Shown: positions 1 through 9,102 of the stretch, piece by piece
Numbering within the stretch: the stretch's first letter is position 1
Layout: each line of letters opens with the position of its first letter
DNA from: DASRDS01 sp035569435
Lineage (GTDB): Bacteria; Gemmatimonadota; Gemmatimonadetes; Gemmatimonadales; Gemmatimonadaceae
Direction of reading: 5' to 3'
DNA length: 64,000 nt
Assembly (NCBI GenBank): GCA_035569435.1
Contig: DATMNB010000079.1
Location: 21,004-85,003, forward strand
Notes under the pieces: generated by a model
Databases searched by the model: none
What the model was told of the DNA's origin: nothing
What the model saw: only the letters and a program-made list of their open reading frames with translations
Translations under genes and position numbers: made by a program

Positions 1-738
1 GAAACGCCGGCGCTCTGGGACGGACCCGACCTGGAGCCTAATCTGATTCGCGTCTGGACCGATCTCGCCCGGCGGTTGAAGCCGTACGGGCAGACGGTGT
101 GGGGCTATGACTTGCTGAATGAACCGATCGAGCGGTCGCAGATGCCCTCGTCGCCCCGGCAATGGCGGCCGCTCGCCATCAAGGTGATCGCCGCGATTCG
201 GGCGATCGATCCGACGGTCTGGATCATCTACGAGCCGGGGCCTGGCGGACTGTTCAATGGGTTCGAGGGACTCACGCCCCTCCCCGACCCGCGGGTGATC
301 TACAGTTTGCATTTCTACGCGCCGATTCAGTTCGTGAATCAGTCGTTTGACGCGGCCGAGGCGGGGAATCGCGCGGGATCGGGCGTGGTGCACTATCCGG
401 GGTGGATCCGGTTCCGTAAGTGGGATCGTGCGCGTTTAGAGGACCTTGTCGCGCCCGTCGTGGCGTTTCAGCGGCGATACCATGTGCCGATCTATGTGGG
501 GGAGTTCAGCGTGGTGCGGTGGGCGCCGGAGCCGGATGCGGCGCACTGGCTCCAGGACGCGATCGCGATGTTCGAGTCGCACGGGTGGTCGTGGACCTAC
601 CATGCGTTCCGGGAGCACAACGCGTGGAGTCTCGAGGATGACGACCGGTATTGGGTGCGGGGCGATGCGGAGCCGCGACCGGCGGCGACGCTGAGCGCGC
701 GGGGCGCCGTGGTGAAGGCGGCGCTACACCGTCAGTAG
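1..738 (+). CDS. GH5-type glycoside hydrolase (cellulase family), C-terminal part
   Basis: The reading frame is open from the first base, so the true start lies outside the window; an in-frame TTG at 76 is internal. The visible 245 residues carry the two catalytic glutamates of clan GH-A, family 5-like enzymes. The acid/base Glu is in YDLLNEP (Glu codon 121-123) and the nucleophile Glu is in YVGEFSV (codon 502-504). The HFYAP strand and the final W-T-Y-H-x-F-R-E stretch are also typical of the barrel. The family hydrolyses beta-1,4 or related beta-linked glucans or mannans; substrate cannot be told from this part. It ends by overlapping the convergent metallophosphoesterase gene by 15 bases. 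Family assignment is fairly secure; specificity is open. Confidence 0.82.
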   Translation, partial: ETPALWDGPDLEPNLIRVWTDLARRLKPYGQTVWGYDLLNEPIERSQMPSSPRQWRPLAIKVIAAIRAIDPTVWIIYEPGPGGLFNGFEGLTPLPDPRVIYSLHFYAPIQFVNQSFDAAEAGNRAGSGVVHYPGWIRFRKWDRARLEDLVAPVVAFQRRYHVPIYVGEFSVVRWAPEPDAAHWLQDAIAMFESHGWSWTYHAFREHNAWSLEDDDRYWVRGDAEPRPAATLSARGAVVKAALHRQ

Positions 739-1515
739 GACCAGCTCGGGCAAGGCGCCGATCCGAAACGGCAGCCCCGAGTTCCCGAGCCCGCGACTCA
801 CGTACATCGCGTGGTCACCCTGGCGGTACCACCCGTGGATGTACCGGCCACTGCCCTCTGGCGTGATGATCGCGACACCGAACGGCGCGATCTGGCCGCC
901 GTGGGTATGTCCCGCGAGGACTGTCACGGGCCGCCGGGCGGTCCGGGTGATCGTGTCGAACGTGATCGGGCAATGCGACATGATGAGCGCCCGGGAGTCG
1001 TTCGGTGGCAGGGACGCGACCAAATCGTACTGGGGTTGCCCGGCACGCTCATCGTCGAGGCCGACGAGATCGACCGCGGTTCCCCGGTGGTCGAGCGTGA
1101 CGTGCTCGTTGATCAGGAGCCGGACGCCGACGCGGTCGTATTCGCGGGCCAGGCGCCGGAGATCGCAGAGCCCTTGGTATTCCCAGTTCCCGAGTGAGGC
1201 GAACTTGCCGAGCGGGGCCTCGAGGGCGCCATAGAACGCAACCAGATGTTCGTTGCCCCGGTCGTCGATGGCGTCGCCAGCAATCGTGATGAGGTCCGGG
1301 GCAAAGGCGCGGACGGCCGCAATGAGGCGCTGGCCCGTGACCCAGTCGTGCGGCGCGTGCATGTCGGTGAGGAGGGCGACGCGGAGCGGGACGTGGCCCG
1401 GGCCCGCCGGGTGGGTCCGGTGTGTGACGTCGAGCGCGTTGGAACCGACCCCGTAAGCGGCGCCGGCCACGCCGAGGGACGTCGCGGTGATAAACTGGCG
1501 GCGGGAGAGACGCAT
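724..1515 (-). CDS. Tat-exported calcineurin-like metallophosphoesterase (YkuE type)
   Basis: This is a 263-residue metal-dependent phosphoesterase. The N-terminus has a twin-arginine signal (SRRQFI followed by an Ala/Gly-rich stretch), so it should fold in the cytoplasm and act outside the inner membrane. Metal-binding motifs appear in family order: TDMHAPHD (DxH), AGDAIDD (GD), GNWEY in place of the usual GNH[ED], SHCP, and GHTHGGQ. The His-to-Trp change at the GNH site is shared by some YkuE-like members and may alter activity. I chose ATG 1515; a TTG at 1524 would add three residues. The substrate is unknown (YkuE-like enzymes act on phosphodiesters or lipid pyrophosphates). It is convergent with the GH5 gene. 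Confidence 0.85.
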   Translation of the reverse strand: MRLSRRQFITATSLGVAGAAYGVGSNALDVTHRTHPAGPGHVPLRVALLTDMHAPHDWVTGQRLIAAVRAFAPDLITIAGDAIDDRGNEHLVAFYGALEAPLGKFASLGNWEYQGLCDLRRLAREYDRVGVRLLINEHVTLDHRGTAVDLVGLDDERAGQPQYDLVASLPPNDSRALIMSHCPITFDTITRTARRPVTVLAGHTHGGQIAPFGVAIITPEGSGRYIHGWYRQGDHAMYVSRGLGNSGLPFRIGALPELVLLTV

Positions 1516-1542
1516 CCAAGGCAATATAGCGGGCTCGCTAGC

Positions 1543-1572
1543 TTGACACTGGTTGCCTAAAGCGCCTAACTT
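1543..1572 (+). promoter_or_regulatory. Possible sigma70-type promoter for rpsU-yqeY
   Basis: TTGACA (1543-1548) is a perfect -35 hexamer. Eighteen bases later comes TAACTT (1567-1572), a weak -10 match. It lies in the divergent gap between the metallophosphoesterase and rpsU and points toward rpsU. The -10 is poor and house-keeping promoters of this group are not well defined, so this is only a candidate. Confidence 0.3.
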
Positions 1573-1629
1573 TCCCGACTTACACCACTCGTACCTGCAC
1601 CACTTTCACTGCTCACCCGGGACCAGCTT

Positions 1630-1818
1630 TTGTCGGAAGTCATCATTCACGACGACGAGAATTTCGAACGCGCGCTGAAGCGATTCAAGAAGAAGTGCGA
1701 GAAGGCGGGGATCCTTTCGGATCTGCGCAAGCATCGGCACTACGAGAAGCCGAGCGAGCGGCGGAAGCGGAAGATGAACGCCGCCATGCGGAAGAATCGC
1801 CGGAGTCGGCACGCTTAG
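1630..1818 (+). CDS. rpsU: Small ribosomal subunit protein bS21
   Basis: This 62-residue, strongly basic protein shows the whole bS21 pattern: ENFERALKRFKKKCEKAGIL, then the RRHxEKPSERRKRK-type tail and a C-terminal MRKNRRS. bS21 sits near the 3' end of 16S rRNA in the 30S subunit and aids initiation. The start is TTG at 1630, because the protein begins exactly where the family does and no ATG or GTG precedes it. The yqeY gene starts on the base after its stop codon, so the two are co-transcribed, a pairing common in bacteria (often with dnaG further on, as here). Confidence 0.96.
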   Translation: MSEVIIHDDENFERALKRFKKKCEKAGILSDLRKHRHYEKPSERRKRKMNAAMRKNRRSRHA

Positions 1819-2265
1819 ATGTCCGACCTGCTCGCGCGGCTCGAATCTGATCTCGTAGTCGCGCGTAAAGCGCAAGACAAGCCGCGGACGCTCTTGCTGA
1901 GCACGACGCTCGCCGACATCAAGAACCGGCGCATCGAGTTGCAGCGACTTCCCACCGACGAGGACGTGGTGGAGGTGCTACGCAAGGGGATCAAGAAGCG
2001 CCGCGAGTCGATCGAGCTCTACGCGAAGGGTGGACGTCAGGACCTGGTGGCCAAGGAACGCACCGAAGTGGAATCGCTCGAGCAGTACCTGCCGCCCGCG
2101 GTCGACCCCGACGAGCTCCGAGCCGCGGTGCGGGCCGCCATCGCCGCGGGGGCGACGAACCTCGGCGCCGTGATGGGGAAGGTTCTCCCACAGTTCAAGG
2201 GTCGCGCGGAAGGCAGTACTGTCAGCGCGATCGCGCGCGAGGAGCTTGGGCAGCCCCAGAGGTGA
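1819..2265 (+). CDS. yqeY: GatB/YqeY domain protein
   Basis: This 148-residue protein matches the YqeY family from end to end: a helical N-terminal half with ARKAQDKPRTLLLSTTLADIKN and RKGIKKRRESIELY, and a C-terminal domain like the tail of GatB (LEQYLPP, then GAVMGKVLPQFKGRAEGS). The C-terminal domain is thought to bind tRNA, but the role of free-standing YqeY is not established. The gene abuts rpsU with no spacer. The nearly universal length and motif set make the call firm; function remains general. Confidence 0.94.
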   Translation: MSDLLARLESDLVVARKAQDKPRTLLLSTTLADIKNRRIELQRLPTDEDVVEVLRKGIKKRRESIELYAKGGRQDLVAKERTEVESLEQYLPPAVDPDELRAAVRAAIAAGATNLGAVMGKVLPQFKGRAEGSTVSAIAREELGQPQR

Positions 2266-2296
2266 CGGCGTGCCGGTGACGGTGAGCGCGTATGTG

Positions 2297-2336
2297 AACG
2301 CCCGAGCGAGTGGCACCAGCCGCCCGTTCGGGCGTT
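2297..2336. terminator. Inverted repeat, possible terminator or attenuator before mutS2
   Basis: AACGCCCGA (2297-2305) pairs perfectly with TCGGGCGTT (2328-2336) around a 22-base loop, and an inner CGCCCGTTCGGGCG hairpin (2321-2334) competes with it. No clear T-run follows, so ending transcription after yqeY is possible but unproven. Its 3' arm is shared with the palindrome at 2333-2347. Confidence 0.4.
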
Positions 2337-2347
2337 TGTCACAAACG
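2333..2347. promoter_or_regulatory. 15-bp palindrome upstream of mutS2
   Basis: CGTTTGT-C-ACAAACG is a perfect inverted repeat around one base, 14 bases before the mutS2 ATG. It could be a protein operator, or an RNA structure alternative to the hairpin at 2297-2336, since both use bases 2333-2336. No known regulator motif is recognised. Confidence 0.4.
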
Positions 2348-2361
2348 GGTGTCGGCATTTT

Positions 2362-4728
2362 ATGAACCGCCATGCGCTCGGCGTGCTCGAATTTCCGCGG
2401 GTGCTCGACCTGGTCGCCGCCCGTGCGACGTCCACAGTCGGTGCGGCCCGCGTGCAGGCGCTCGAGCCGCAAGCCGACCGTGGCTGGGTGGAGCGCGAGC
2501 ACGCTCGAGTCACGGCGGTGCGGGCGCTCGTCGCCGATGAAGGGGGCTGGGCACCTGAGCCGGTCCCCGATCTTGCCGACCCGTTGGCGCGCCTGCGTAT
2601 CGAGGGCGTGGCGTGGACCGGACTCGAGCTGCTGGCCGGTGCGACGCTCCTGCGGTCGGCGCGACGGACGCGCGAGGCGCTCCGTGAGGAGCGCCGGCCG
2701 GCCATGGCGCGCGCCGTCCTCGCTCCCATCGCCGATCGATTGCTGAGCGCCCAGAAATCGGAAGACCTGATCGCCCGCGCCATTGCCGACGATGGCGTTG
2801 TCCGCGATGGCGCGTCGCCGCTGCTCGGGCGGTTGCGACGTGATCTGCGCGGTGCCGAGGGGGAACTGGTCCGCATCCTGGAGCGCATCGTCGGCACGTT
2901 GGATGCGCAGCACCAGGTGAGCGATGGGTCGGTCACCGTCCGCAACGGCCGCTACGTCATCCCGATTCGACGTGAGGCGAGAACGACCGTTGGGGGGATC
3001 GTCCACGACACGTCGTCGACGGGTGCGACGTTGTTTGTCGAGCCGCCCGCGGCGATCGAGGCGGGGAATCGGATCCGCGAGCTCGAGTCTGAGGAGCGGC
3101 GCGAGGTCGAGCGCGTGCTGCGGGAATTGACCGATGGCCTGCGGCCGCTGCGGGAATCCATGCTCGATGCGCTCGATGCGCTGACCGAGCTCGATAGTCT
3201 CTTTGCGCGAGCGCGGTATGCGCAGGAGTTCTCGTGTGCGGCGCCCGAGCTGGGTGACCCCGCCGGGGGGTTCCGCGTGCGCGATGGGCGTCACCCGCTA
3301 CTGCTCGCCCAGGGGATCCCGGTCGTGCCGTTCGATCTGGCGATGGAGCCTGTCGAGCGCACGCTGCTCGTCTCCGGTCCCAACACCGGTGGCAAGACGG
3401 TACTCCTCAAGTCGGTCGGACTTTTCTCGGCGATGGTGCAGGCGGGTGTGCCAGCGCCGGTCGGCGCCGAAAGCACCATCGCGCTCTTTGACGACATCCT
3501 GGCTGACGTCGGGGATGAGCAATCCATTGCCGCCAGCCTGTCGACGTTCAGCGCTCACGTGAAGAACCTGGGTGAGATTCTCACCCATGCGACGTCGGCG
3601 TCGCTGGTGCTCATCGACGAGCTGGGCTCGGGGACGGACCCTCTCGAGGGCGCGGCGCTCGGCGGCGCCATCCTGGAGGCGTTGACGGGGCGCGGCACGA
3701 TGACGCTGGCGACGACGCACCTGGGCGCATTGAAGGATCTGGCGACCGAGGTGCCGGGGATCGTGAATGCGTCGCTGCAGTTCGATGTCGCGCACCTCGC
3801 GCCGACGTACCGGTTGATCAAGGGCGTGCCGGGGCGGTCGTACGGCCTCAGCATCGCTCGCCGGCTGGCGCTGCCAGACGACGTGTTGGCGCGCGCCGAG
3901 GAGCGGCTGCCGCGCGTGGAGCGGGATGTCGATGCCTTGCTCGCCGATCTCGAGCGCCGGGATGCGGCGTTAGCGGAACGCGAGCGGCATGCCGAAGAGG
4001 CGATCGCCGGCGCGGAGGAACGGTTCACGCGCGTGGACGCGCGGGAGCGCGCCGTGCGGGAGCGCGAGCGTGAGGTCGAGCGGCGCGCGCGCTACGATGC
4101 GCGGGAGTACGTCCTGCGGGCGCGCCAGGAGGTTGAGCGAGCGATTGCCGATCTGCGGCGAGAACTCAGCCCTGACGCGGCGCGGGACGCGCGCCGGCGC
4201 ATCGAGCGGCTGGCGGCGGAGCACGGCGAGGGGCTGGCGACGTTGTCGCGCGAGGAGACGGCACCGGCGGAACGGTCAAGGGGGGAAGCGCTCGCGCCTG
4301 GGCAGTGGGTCGAGGTCGAGACGCTCGGCGGACGCCTGGGACGGGTGATCGAGGTGCGGGACGATGATGCCGTGGTCGCCGTCGGGGCCATGAAGCTCAC
4401 GGTCCCGGCGCATGCCGTGCGGCGGAGCGGGCGGGCGGCGCCGGCCGAGAGTGTCCCCGTCTCCGCCGATGTCCCCGACGTCCCGGCCTCGCACGAGATC
4501 GACCTGCGCGGCCTCCGCGTCGATGAAGCCGAAGAACGCGTCATGCGCGCCCTCGACGACGCGGTGCGCGCCGATCTTCCCAGCCTGCGGGTCATCCACG
4601 GGAAGGGAACCGGGGCGCTCCGGCAACGCGTGTCGGAGATGCTGCAGAAGGACACCCGGGTCAAGGCGTTCCGCTTGGGCGCCTGGAACGAGGGTGGCGC
4701 CGGCGTGACTGTCGCGGAGCTCGCATGA
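2362..4728 (+). CDS. mutS2: MutS2 recombination/ribosome-rescue ATPase
   Basis: This 788-residue protein has the MutS2 layout: core/lever region, ATPase with Walker A GPNTGGKTVLLKSVG (from about residue 339) and Walker B LVLIDELGSGTDP, the ATTHLGALK sensor, a long charged coiled coil (about 515-620), a KOW-like patch, and a C-terminal Smr nuclease domain (about 713-788) with DLRGLR and the HGKGTGALR loop. It lacks the mismatch-recognition domain of MutS1. Family members suppress homologous recombination and, in some bacteria, split collided ribosomes. ATG 2362 fits the family N-terminus (HALGVLEFPRVLDLVA). Its stop overlaps the dnaG start by 4 nt. Confidence 0.96.
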   Translation: MNRHALGVLEFPRVLDLVAARATSTVGAARVQALEPQADRGWVEREHARVTAVRALVADEGGWAPEPVPDLADPLARLRIEGVAWTGLELLAGATLLRSARRTREALREERRPAMARAVLAPIADRLLSAQKSEDLIARAIADDGVVRDGASPLLGRLRRDLRGAEGELVRILERIVGTLDAQHQVSDGSVTVRNGRYVIPIRREARTTVGGIVHDTSSTGATLFVEPPAAIEAGNRIRELESEERREVERVLRELTDGLRPLRESMLDALDALTELDSLFARARYAQEFSCAAPELGDPAGGFRVRDGRHPLLLAQGIPVVPFDLAMEPVERTLLVSGPNTGGKTVLLKSVGLFSAMVQAGVPAPVGAESTIALFDDILADVGDEQSIAASLSTFSAHVKNLGEILTHATSASLVLIDELGSGTDPLEGAALGGAILEALTGRGTMTLATTHLGALKDLATEVPGIVNASLQFDVAHLAPTYRLIKGVPGRSYGLSIARRLALPDDVLARAEERLPRVERDVDALLADLERRDAALAERERHAEEAIAGAEERFTRVDARERAVREREREVERRARYDAREYVLRARQEVERAIADLRRELSPDAARDARRRIERLAAEHGEGLATLSREETAPAERSRGEALAPGQWVEVETLGGRLGRVIEVRDDDAVVAVGAMKLTVPAHAVRRSGRAAPAESVPVSADVPDVPASHEIDLRGLRVDEAEERVMRALDDAVRADLPSLRVIHGKGTGALRQRVSEMLQKDTRVKAFRLGAWNEGGAGVTVAELA

Positions 4729-6545
4729 TCGATCCCGAGCTCAAGGAGCGGGTCCGCGAGTCCGCCGACATTGTCGAGATCATCGGCGAGCACGTCAAGT
4801 TGAAACGCGTCGGCACGAGTTACCGCGGTCCCTGTCCGTTTCATCAAGGCAAAGACCCCAACTTCTCGGTCTCACCGACCCACCACACGTACCATTGCTT
4901 TGTCTGCCACGAGAGCGGCGACGTCTTCAGCTTCCTGCAGAAGCATTTGGGGCTCGACTTCCCGGCCGCGCTGCGCGCCGTTGCCCGGCGCTCGGGGATC
5001 GACATCCCCGACCAGCAGGACACGCGTCGTGCGGGCCCGGACCCGCGCGAGCCGATCTGGGAAGTGCTTGGCGCCGCCGTGGAGCTCTTCCGCACGACCC
5101 TTTGGGACGACCCCGCCGGTCAGCCGGCGCGCGATTATCTGGCGCGTCGCAGCGTGGATCGCGCCACCGCCGATCAGTTCAGCCTGGGGTATGCGACTGG
5201 CGATGCCGCGGCGATCCGGGCGCGGTTCGAGGCGTTGGGCTATACGGACGCGCGGCTCAACGAGGCTGGGCTCCTGTTGGTGCCCGAGGACGGCGGCGAA
5301 CCGCGGCTGCGGTTTCGGCGGCGGCTCATGTTCCCCATCTTTGATGCGTCGTCCCGCCCGGTGGGGTTTGGCGGCCGTCTCCTCGGTCCCGGCGAGCCCA
5401 AGTATCTCAATTCTTCAGAGTCACCGGTTTTTGCCAAGCGCGCGCTGCTCTATGGCTACAACTGGGCGAAGCTGGCCATTCGCCGCGAGGGCCACGTCCT
5501 CCTCGTCGAAGGCTACTTCGATTTGCTGCGACTCGTGGCCGCGGGCATCGATGCCGTGGTCGCGCCGTTGGGCACGGCGCTCACCAGCGACCAGGCGACG
5601 CTGTTGGCGCGGTACACGAAACAGGTCTTTCTCGTGTACGACAGCGACTCCGCCGGACTCAAGGCGACCTTTCGCGCCGGCGATGAGCTCCTCCGCCACG
5701 GCTTGCGTGTCCGCGTCGTGACGCTGCCCGATGGTGATGACCCCGACAGCTTTGTCGCCGCCCACGGGCGGGCGGCGATGGACGCGGAGCTGGAGCGCGC
5801 CCTCGACGTGTTCGATCGCAAGGTGCAGGTCCTCGAGCGGGCCGGCTGGTTCGGGGATCTCGACCGCAAACGCACGGCGATCGACAAGACGTTGCCGACG
5901 ATCCGGGCCACCACGGACCCGATCACGCGGTCGCTGTACGTGACGCGATTGAGCGAGGCCTCAGGCGTGCCCGAGGCGACGTTATGGCGCGAGGTGGCGG
6001 GCGATACACCAACACCTGTGGCCGCTCCGTCTCCCGTTGCTGGTGAGGCCCCCTCCACCCGGTCCGCGGTCCGTCCCCGCGCCACGTCACACCTTGGCGC
6101 CAGCGCTGAACGGGCGCTCGTGCGGACGGTCGTCGTCGCCCGGTCACTGTTCGATCGGGTGGCCGAGCGGATCGACCCGTCGATGCTGCGCGACCCGGAC
6201 TGTCGCGCGATCTTCGACGCATTGCTGCGGATCGGTCCCGACGCGACCGTGGACGAGCTGGCCGCGGACCTCACGCCCGAGACGGTGGCGGTGTTGCAGA
6301 CAATGCTGGCTGACGGCACGATGGGTGGTGAGCCCGCGCGCGTGATCGACGATAGTATCGCGCACCTGCGCGTCCGGGCGCTCCAGGAACGGCTCCGAGA
6401 CATCGAGCGGCTGATGAAGCTCGCGAGCGACAGCGAGAAGAACGGGCTGCTGACAGAGCAAGCGCGCATCATGACCGAAGTACGGGCGCTGGGCGGCCGC
6501 GGGTTCCCGACGTACGGGAAGTCCCGGCGCAGGGTAGACCATTGA
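4725..6545 (+). CDS. dnaG: DNA primase
   Basis: DnaG makes the RNA primers for replication. This 606-residue protein has the CHC2 zinc domain with ligands C37, H40, C58 and C61. The RNA-polymerase core includes the TOPRIM motif LLVEGYFDLLRL (Glu near residue 262) and YDSDSAG, followed by the helical DnaB-binding region at the C-terminus. The start ATG overlaps mutS2 by 4 nt, so the two are translationally coupled. In many bacteria dnaG is grouped with rpsU and rpoD; here mutS2 lies between rpsU and dnaG, and no sigma-70 gene follows. Confidence 0.97.
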   Translation: MIDPELKERVRESADIVEIIGEHVKLKRVGTSYRGPCPFHQGKDPNFSVSPTHHTYHCFVCHESGDVFSFLQKHLGLDFPAALRAVARRSGIDIPDQQDTRRAGPDPREPIWEVLGAAVELFRTTLWDDPAGQPARDYLARRSVDRATADQFSLGYATGDAAAIRARFEALGYTDARLNEAGLLLVPEDGGEPRLRFRRRLMFPIFDASSRPVGFGGRLLGPGEPKYLNSSESPVFAKRALLYGYNWAKLAIRREGHVLLVEGYFDLLRLVAAGIDAVVAPLGTALTSDQATLLARYTKQVFLVYDSDSAGLKATFRAGDELLRHGLRVRVVTLPDGDDPDSFVAAHGRAAMDAELERALDVFDRKVQVLERAGWFGDLDRKRTAIDKTLPTIRATTDPITRSLYVTRLSEASGVPEATLWREVAGDTPTPVAAPSPVAGEAPSTRSAVRPRATSHLGASAERALVRTVVVARSLFDRVAERIDPSMLRDPDCRAIFDALLRIGPDATVDELAADLTPETVAVLQTMLADGTMGGEPARVIDDSIAHLRVRALQERLRDIERLMKLASDSEKNGLLTEQARIMTEVRALGGRGFPTYGKSRRRVDH

Positions 6546-6560
6546 TCGGGAGGAGGCGAG

Positions 6561-7301
6561 GTGCATCCTGACGTAGAAGCGCTACTGGCGTTGCAGGCCG
6601 ACGACCAGGCCATACGACGATTGGAAGAGCGTCACACCGCGCTGGCGCCACGCGAGCGCGCGCTCGATGCGGCGCGGCGCGCGGCGGACGAGGCGCTCGA
6701 GCGGGCGCGGGCGGCCGTCGAGGACGAGGAACGCCGGAAGCGCGAGTTGCAGGGGCGCATCGCGCAACACAAGAAGCTCCAGGAACACAACGTCGCCCAA
6801 CTCGACGCGGTGAAGCGGCTCAAAGAGGCGACGGCGGCGATGTCGCAGATCGAGCAGGCGCGCCGCATTCTCGCCGACGAGGAGAGCGAGCTCGCCGTGG
6901 TCACGCGTCGGATCGGTGAGTTGCGCACGGTCGCCGAGGCGCAGGAGGCCGCGGTGCGGGAGATCGACGCCCGTCATGCCGATGAGCGTGGGGCCATTGC
7001 CGCCGCGCGCGCGGAGATCGATGCGGAGCTCGCCGTGGCCCGTGAGGCGCGGACGGCCAAAGCGGCGCGGGTCGAGCGGCCGCTCCTCATGAAGTACGAC
7101 CGGATTCGCGGCGCGCGAAAGGATGGGGCGATCTATGCGCTGCGCGGGCCGTCGTGCAGCAACTGCGATACGAGCGTGCCGATGCAACGGCGGAACCTCA
7201 TGATGGCGCGTGGCAACATCGAGGTCTGCGAGGTGTGCGGCGTGCTGCTCTATGCCATTCCTCCCGCCCCGCCGTCCACGGAGGCGACCGCACCGGCATG
7301 A
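6561..7301 (+). CDS. Coiled-coil protein with C-terminal C4 zinc ribbon
   Basis: This is a 246-residue protein. Residues about 10-180 form a long charged coiled coil, and the last 50 carry a C4 zinc ribbon with CSNC and CEVC pairs (near residues 199-226). It matches the widespread zf-RING_7/CT398-like family, whose role is unclear (links to flagella, secretion or RNA have been proposed). The GTG start has an excellent Shine-Dalgarno region (GGGAGGAGG at 6548-6556). It sits between dnaG and recJ in the same direction, so probably in the same transcript. Confidence 0.85.
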   Translation: MHPDVEALLALQADDQAIRRLEERHTALAPRERALDAARRAADEALERARAAVEDEERRKRELQGRIAQHKKLQEHNVAQLDAVKRLKEATAAMSQIEQARRILADEESELAVVTRRIGELRTVAEAQEAAVREIDARHADERGAIAAARAEIDAELAVAREARTAKAARVERPLLMKYDRIRGARKDGAIYALRGPSCSNCDTSVPMQRRNLMMARGNIEVCEVCGVLLYAIPPAPPSTEATAPA

Positions 7302-7337
7302 AGAGCAGCACCCACCGCAATTCCCGCCCTGGTCCGC

Positions 7338-9092
7338 ATGTGGGAATACGACTACGTTGACCGCGTGACGGCGTCCGCGCTGCGAGGCCCGAGCCGGTGG
7401 GTACTCCCGGGCGCGTTGGACGAGACGGCGGCGCGGGCCCTGGCCGCCGAGTTGCACCTCCCCCTGGCGGTGTGCCAGCTGCTCTGCGCGCGCGGCTTCG
7501 GGGAGACCACCGCCGCGAAGCGGTTCCTCCGGCCCCGCTTCGATCAGCTCCATGATCCCCTGACCATGCTGGGGCTCGACGATGCCGTCGAGCGGGTGGC
7601 GACGGCCATTGCCCGCGCCGAGACGATCCTCATTCATGGGGACTACGACGTCGATGGCATGGCGTCCACGGCGCTGCTCATGCGGGCGCTCCGCGCATTT
7701 GGCGCGCGGGTCGTGCCGTTTGTGCCGCGGCGCATCGAGGATGGCTATGATCTGTCGGCCGCCGGCGTGGCCGCGGCGCGCGCCGCCGGGGCGGGGCTCG
7801 TCATCACGGCCGATTGTGGCACCAACGCGGTCGCCGCGGTCGACGACCTGACGGCGGCCGGCATCGATGTGATCATCACCGATCACCACTTGCCGGGCCC
7901 GCACACGACGCTTCCGCGGTGCGTCGCGGTGCTCAACCCGCGACGGCCGGGATGCGGGTATCCGGACAAGGATCTGGCCGCGGCCGGCGTGGCGTTCAAG
8001 TTGGCGCTCGCCCTGGCGCGCCGGTTGGGTGCCTCCGAGGGGCCGGTGTTCGCGCTCCTCGACCTGGTCGCGCTGGCCACCATCGCCGACGTCGCGCCGC
8101 TCCGCGGCGAGAACCGCGTGTTCGTGCGCTACGGGCTCCGACTCATGGCCGAGAGCCCCAACGTCGGCATCCGGGCCCTGATCCGCGCGTCGGGGCTCGA
8201 GGGCAAGGCCCTCACGGCCGGCCGCGTGGGGTTCATTCTGGCCCCTCGGCTCAATGCCGTCGGCCGCATCGCCCGCGGCCTGCGCGGTGTCGAGCTGCTG
8301 ACGACCGAGAACGAGGCCGATGCGCTCCGGATCGCCCGCGAGATGGAAGAATGCAACCGCCGCCGCCAGGAGCTCGACCGCGCGACACTCGATCAGGCCC
8401 GGACGATGGTCGACGGGCTCGATCTCGATGCGACGTACGGGTTGGTGCTGGCTGACGAGGGATGGCACCCGGGCGTCATTGGGATCGTCGCCTCGCGCCT
8501 CGTCGAGGAGACGGGACGCCCGACGGTGCTGGTCGCCCTCGACGGCGACGGTGGCCGGGGATCGGGCCGCTCCATCCCGGCGTTCGACCTCCATGCGGCG
8601 CTGGCCGAGTGCGCGCCGGTGCTGGAGCGATTCGGTGGACACCGCGCCGCCGCGGGCGTGACGGTCACCCGTGCCAATGTGCCGGCGTTCGCCGAGCGAT
8701 TCAACGCCGTGGCCCGCGCGCGGCTCGCGCCGGAGGACCTGGTGGCCGAGGTGCGCGTGGACCTCGAGCTCAAGATCGACGAGATCACCGGCGACCTCGA
8801 GGCGATGCTGCGCCATTTCGAGCCGTTTGGCGTCGGCAACCCCGCGCCCGCGCTCCTGGTCCGCGGCGTGCGGCTGGCCGGGCCGCCGCGGGCGCTCGCC
8901 GAGCATGGGCTCAAGCTGCGGTTGGCGACGGCGACGGGGGAGTTGGACGCTGTCGCGTGGGGCGCGGCACACCGAGTTGCCGAGGTGGAAGCGGTGGGCG
9001 GGGGGGGCCTCGATCTCGTGTTCCGTGTCGAGCGCGACGACTGGCAGGGCGTGTCGCGGTTGCAGGCGAAAGTCACCGACTTTCGCGTGTGA
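7338..9092 (+). CDS. recJ: Single-stranded-DNA-specific exonuclease RecJ
   Basis: RecJ digests single-stranded DNA 5' to 3' in recombination and repair. The 584-residue protein has the DHH-superfamily motifs in order: GDYDVDGMAST (motif I, near residue 102), ADCGTN, DHHLPG (motif III, near 182), the DHHA1 domain with GRSIPAFDLHAAL and FGGHRAAAG, and the C-terminal OB-fold. ATG 7338 lies 36 bases after the zinc-ribbon gene; upstream sequence shows no better start. Length agrees with the family. Confidence 0.95.
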   Translation: MWEYDYVDRVTASALRGPSRWVLPGALDETAARALAAELHLPLAVCQLLCARGFGETTAAKRFLRPRFDQLHDPLTMLGLDDAVERVATAIARAETILIHGDYDVDGMASTALLMRALRAFGARVVPFVPRRIEDGYDLSAAGVAAARAAGAGLVITADCGTNAVAAVDDLTAAGIDVIITDHHLPGPHTTLPRCVAVLNPRRPGCGYPDKDLAAAGVAFKLALALARRLGASEGPVFALLDLVALATIADVAPLRGENRVFVRYGLRLMAESPNVGIRALIRASGLEGKALTAGRVGFILAPRLNAVGRIARGLRGVELLTTENEADALRIAREMEECNRRRQELDRATLDQARTMVDGLDLDATYGLVLADEGWHPGVIGIVASRLVEETGRPTVLVALDGDGGRGSGRSIPAFDLHAALAECAPVLERFGGHRAAAGVTVTRANVPAFAERFNAVARARLAPEDLVAEVRVDLELKIDEITGDLEAMLRHFEPFGVGNPAPALLVRGVRLAGPPRALAEHGLKLRLATATGELDAVAWGAAHRVAEVEAVGGGGLDLVFRVERDDWQGVSRLQAKVTDFRV

Positions 9093-9102
9093 TCCGTCAT
9101 CC

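Noticed and set aside
1978..3294. 438-codon minus-strand frame opposite yqeY and mutS2
   Set aside because: Shadow of two highly conserved plus-strand genes; Arg-rich product with no motif.
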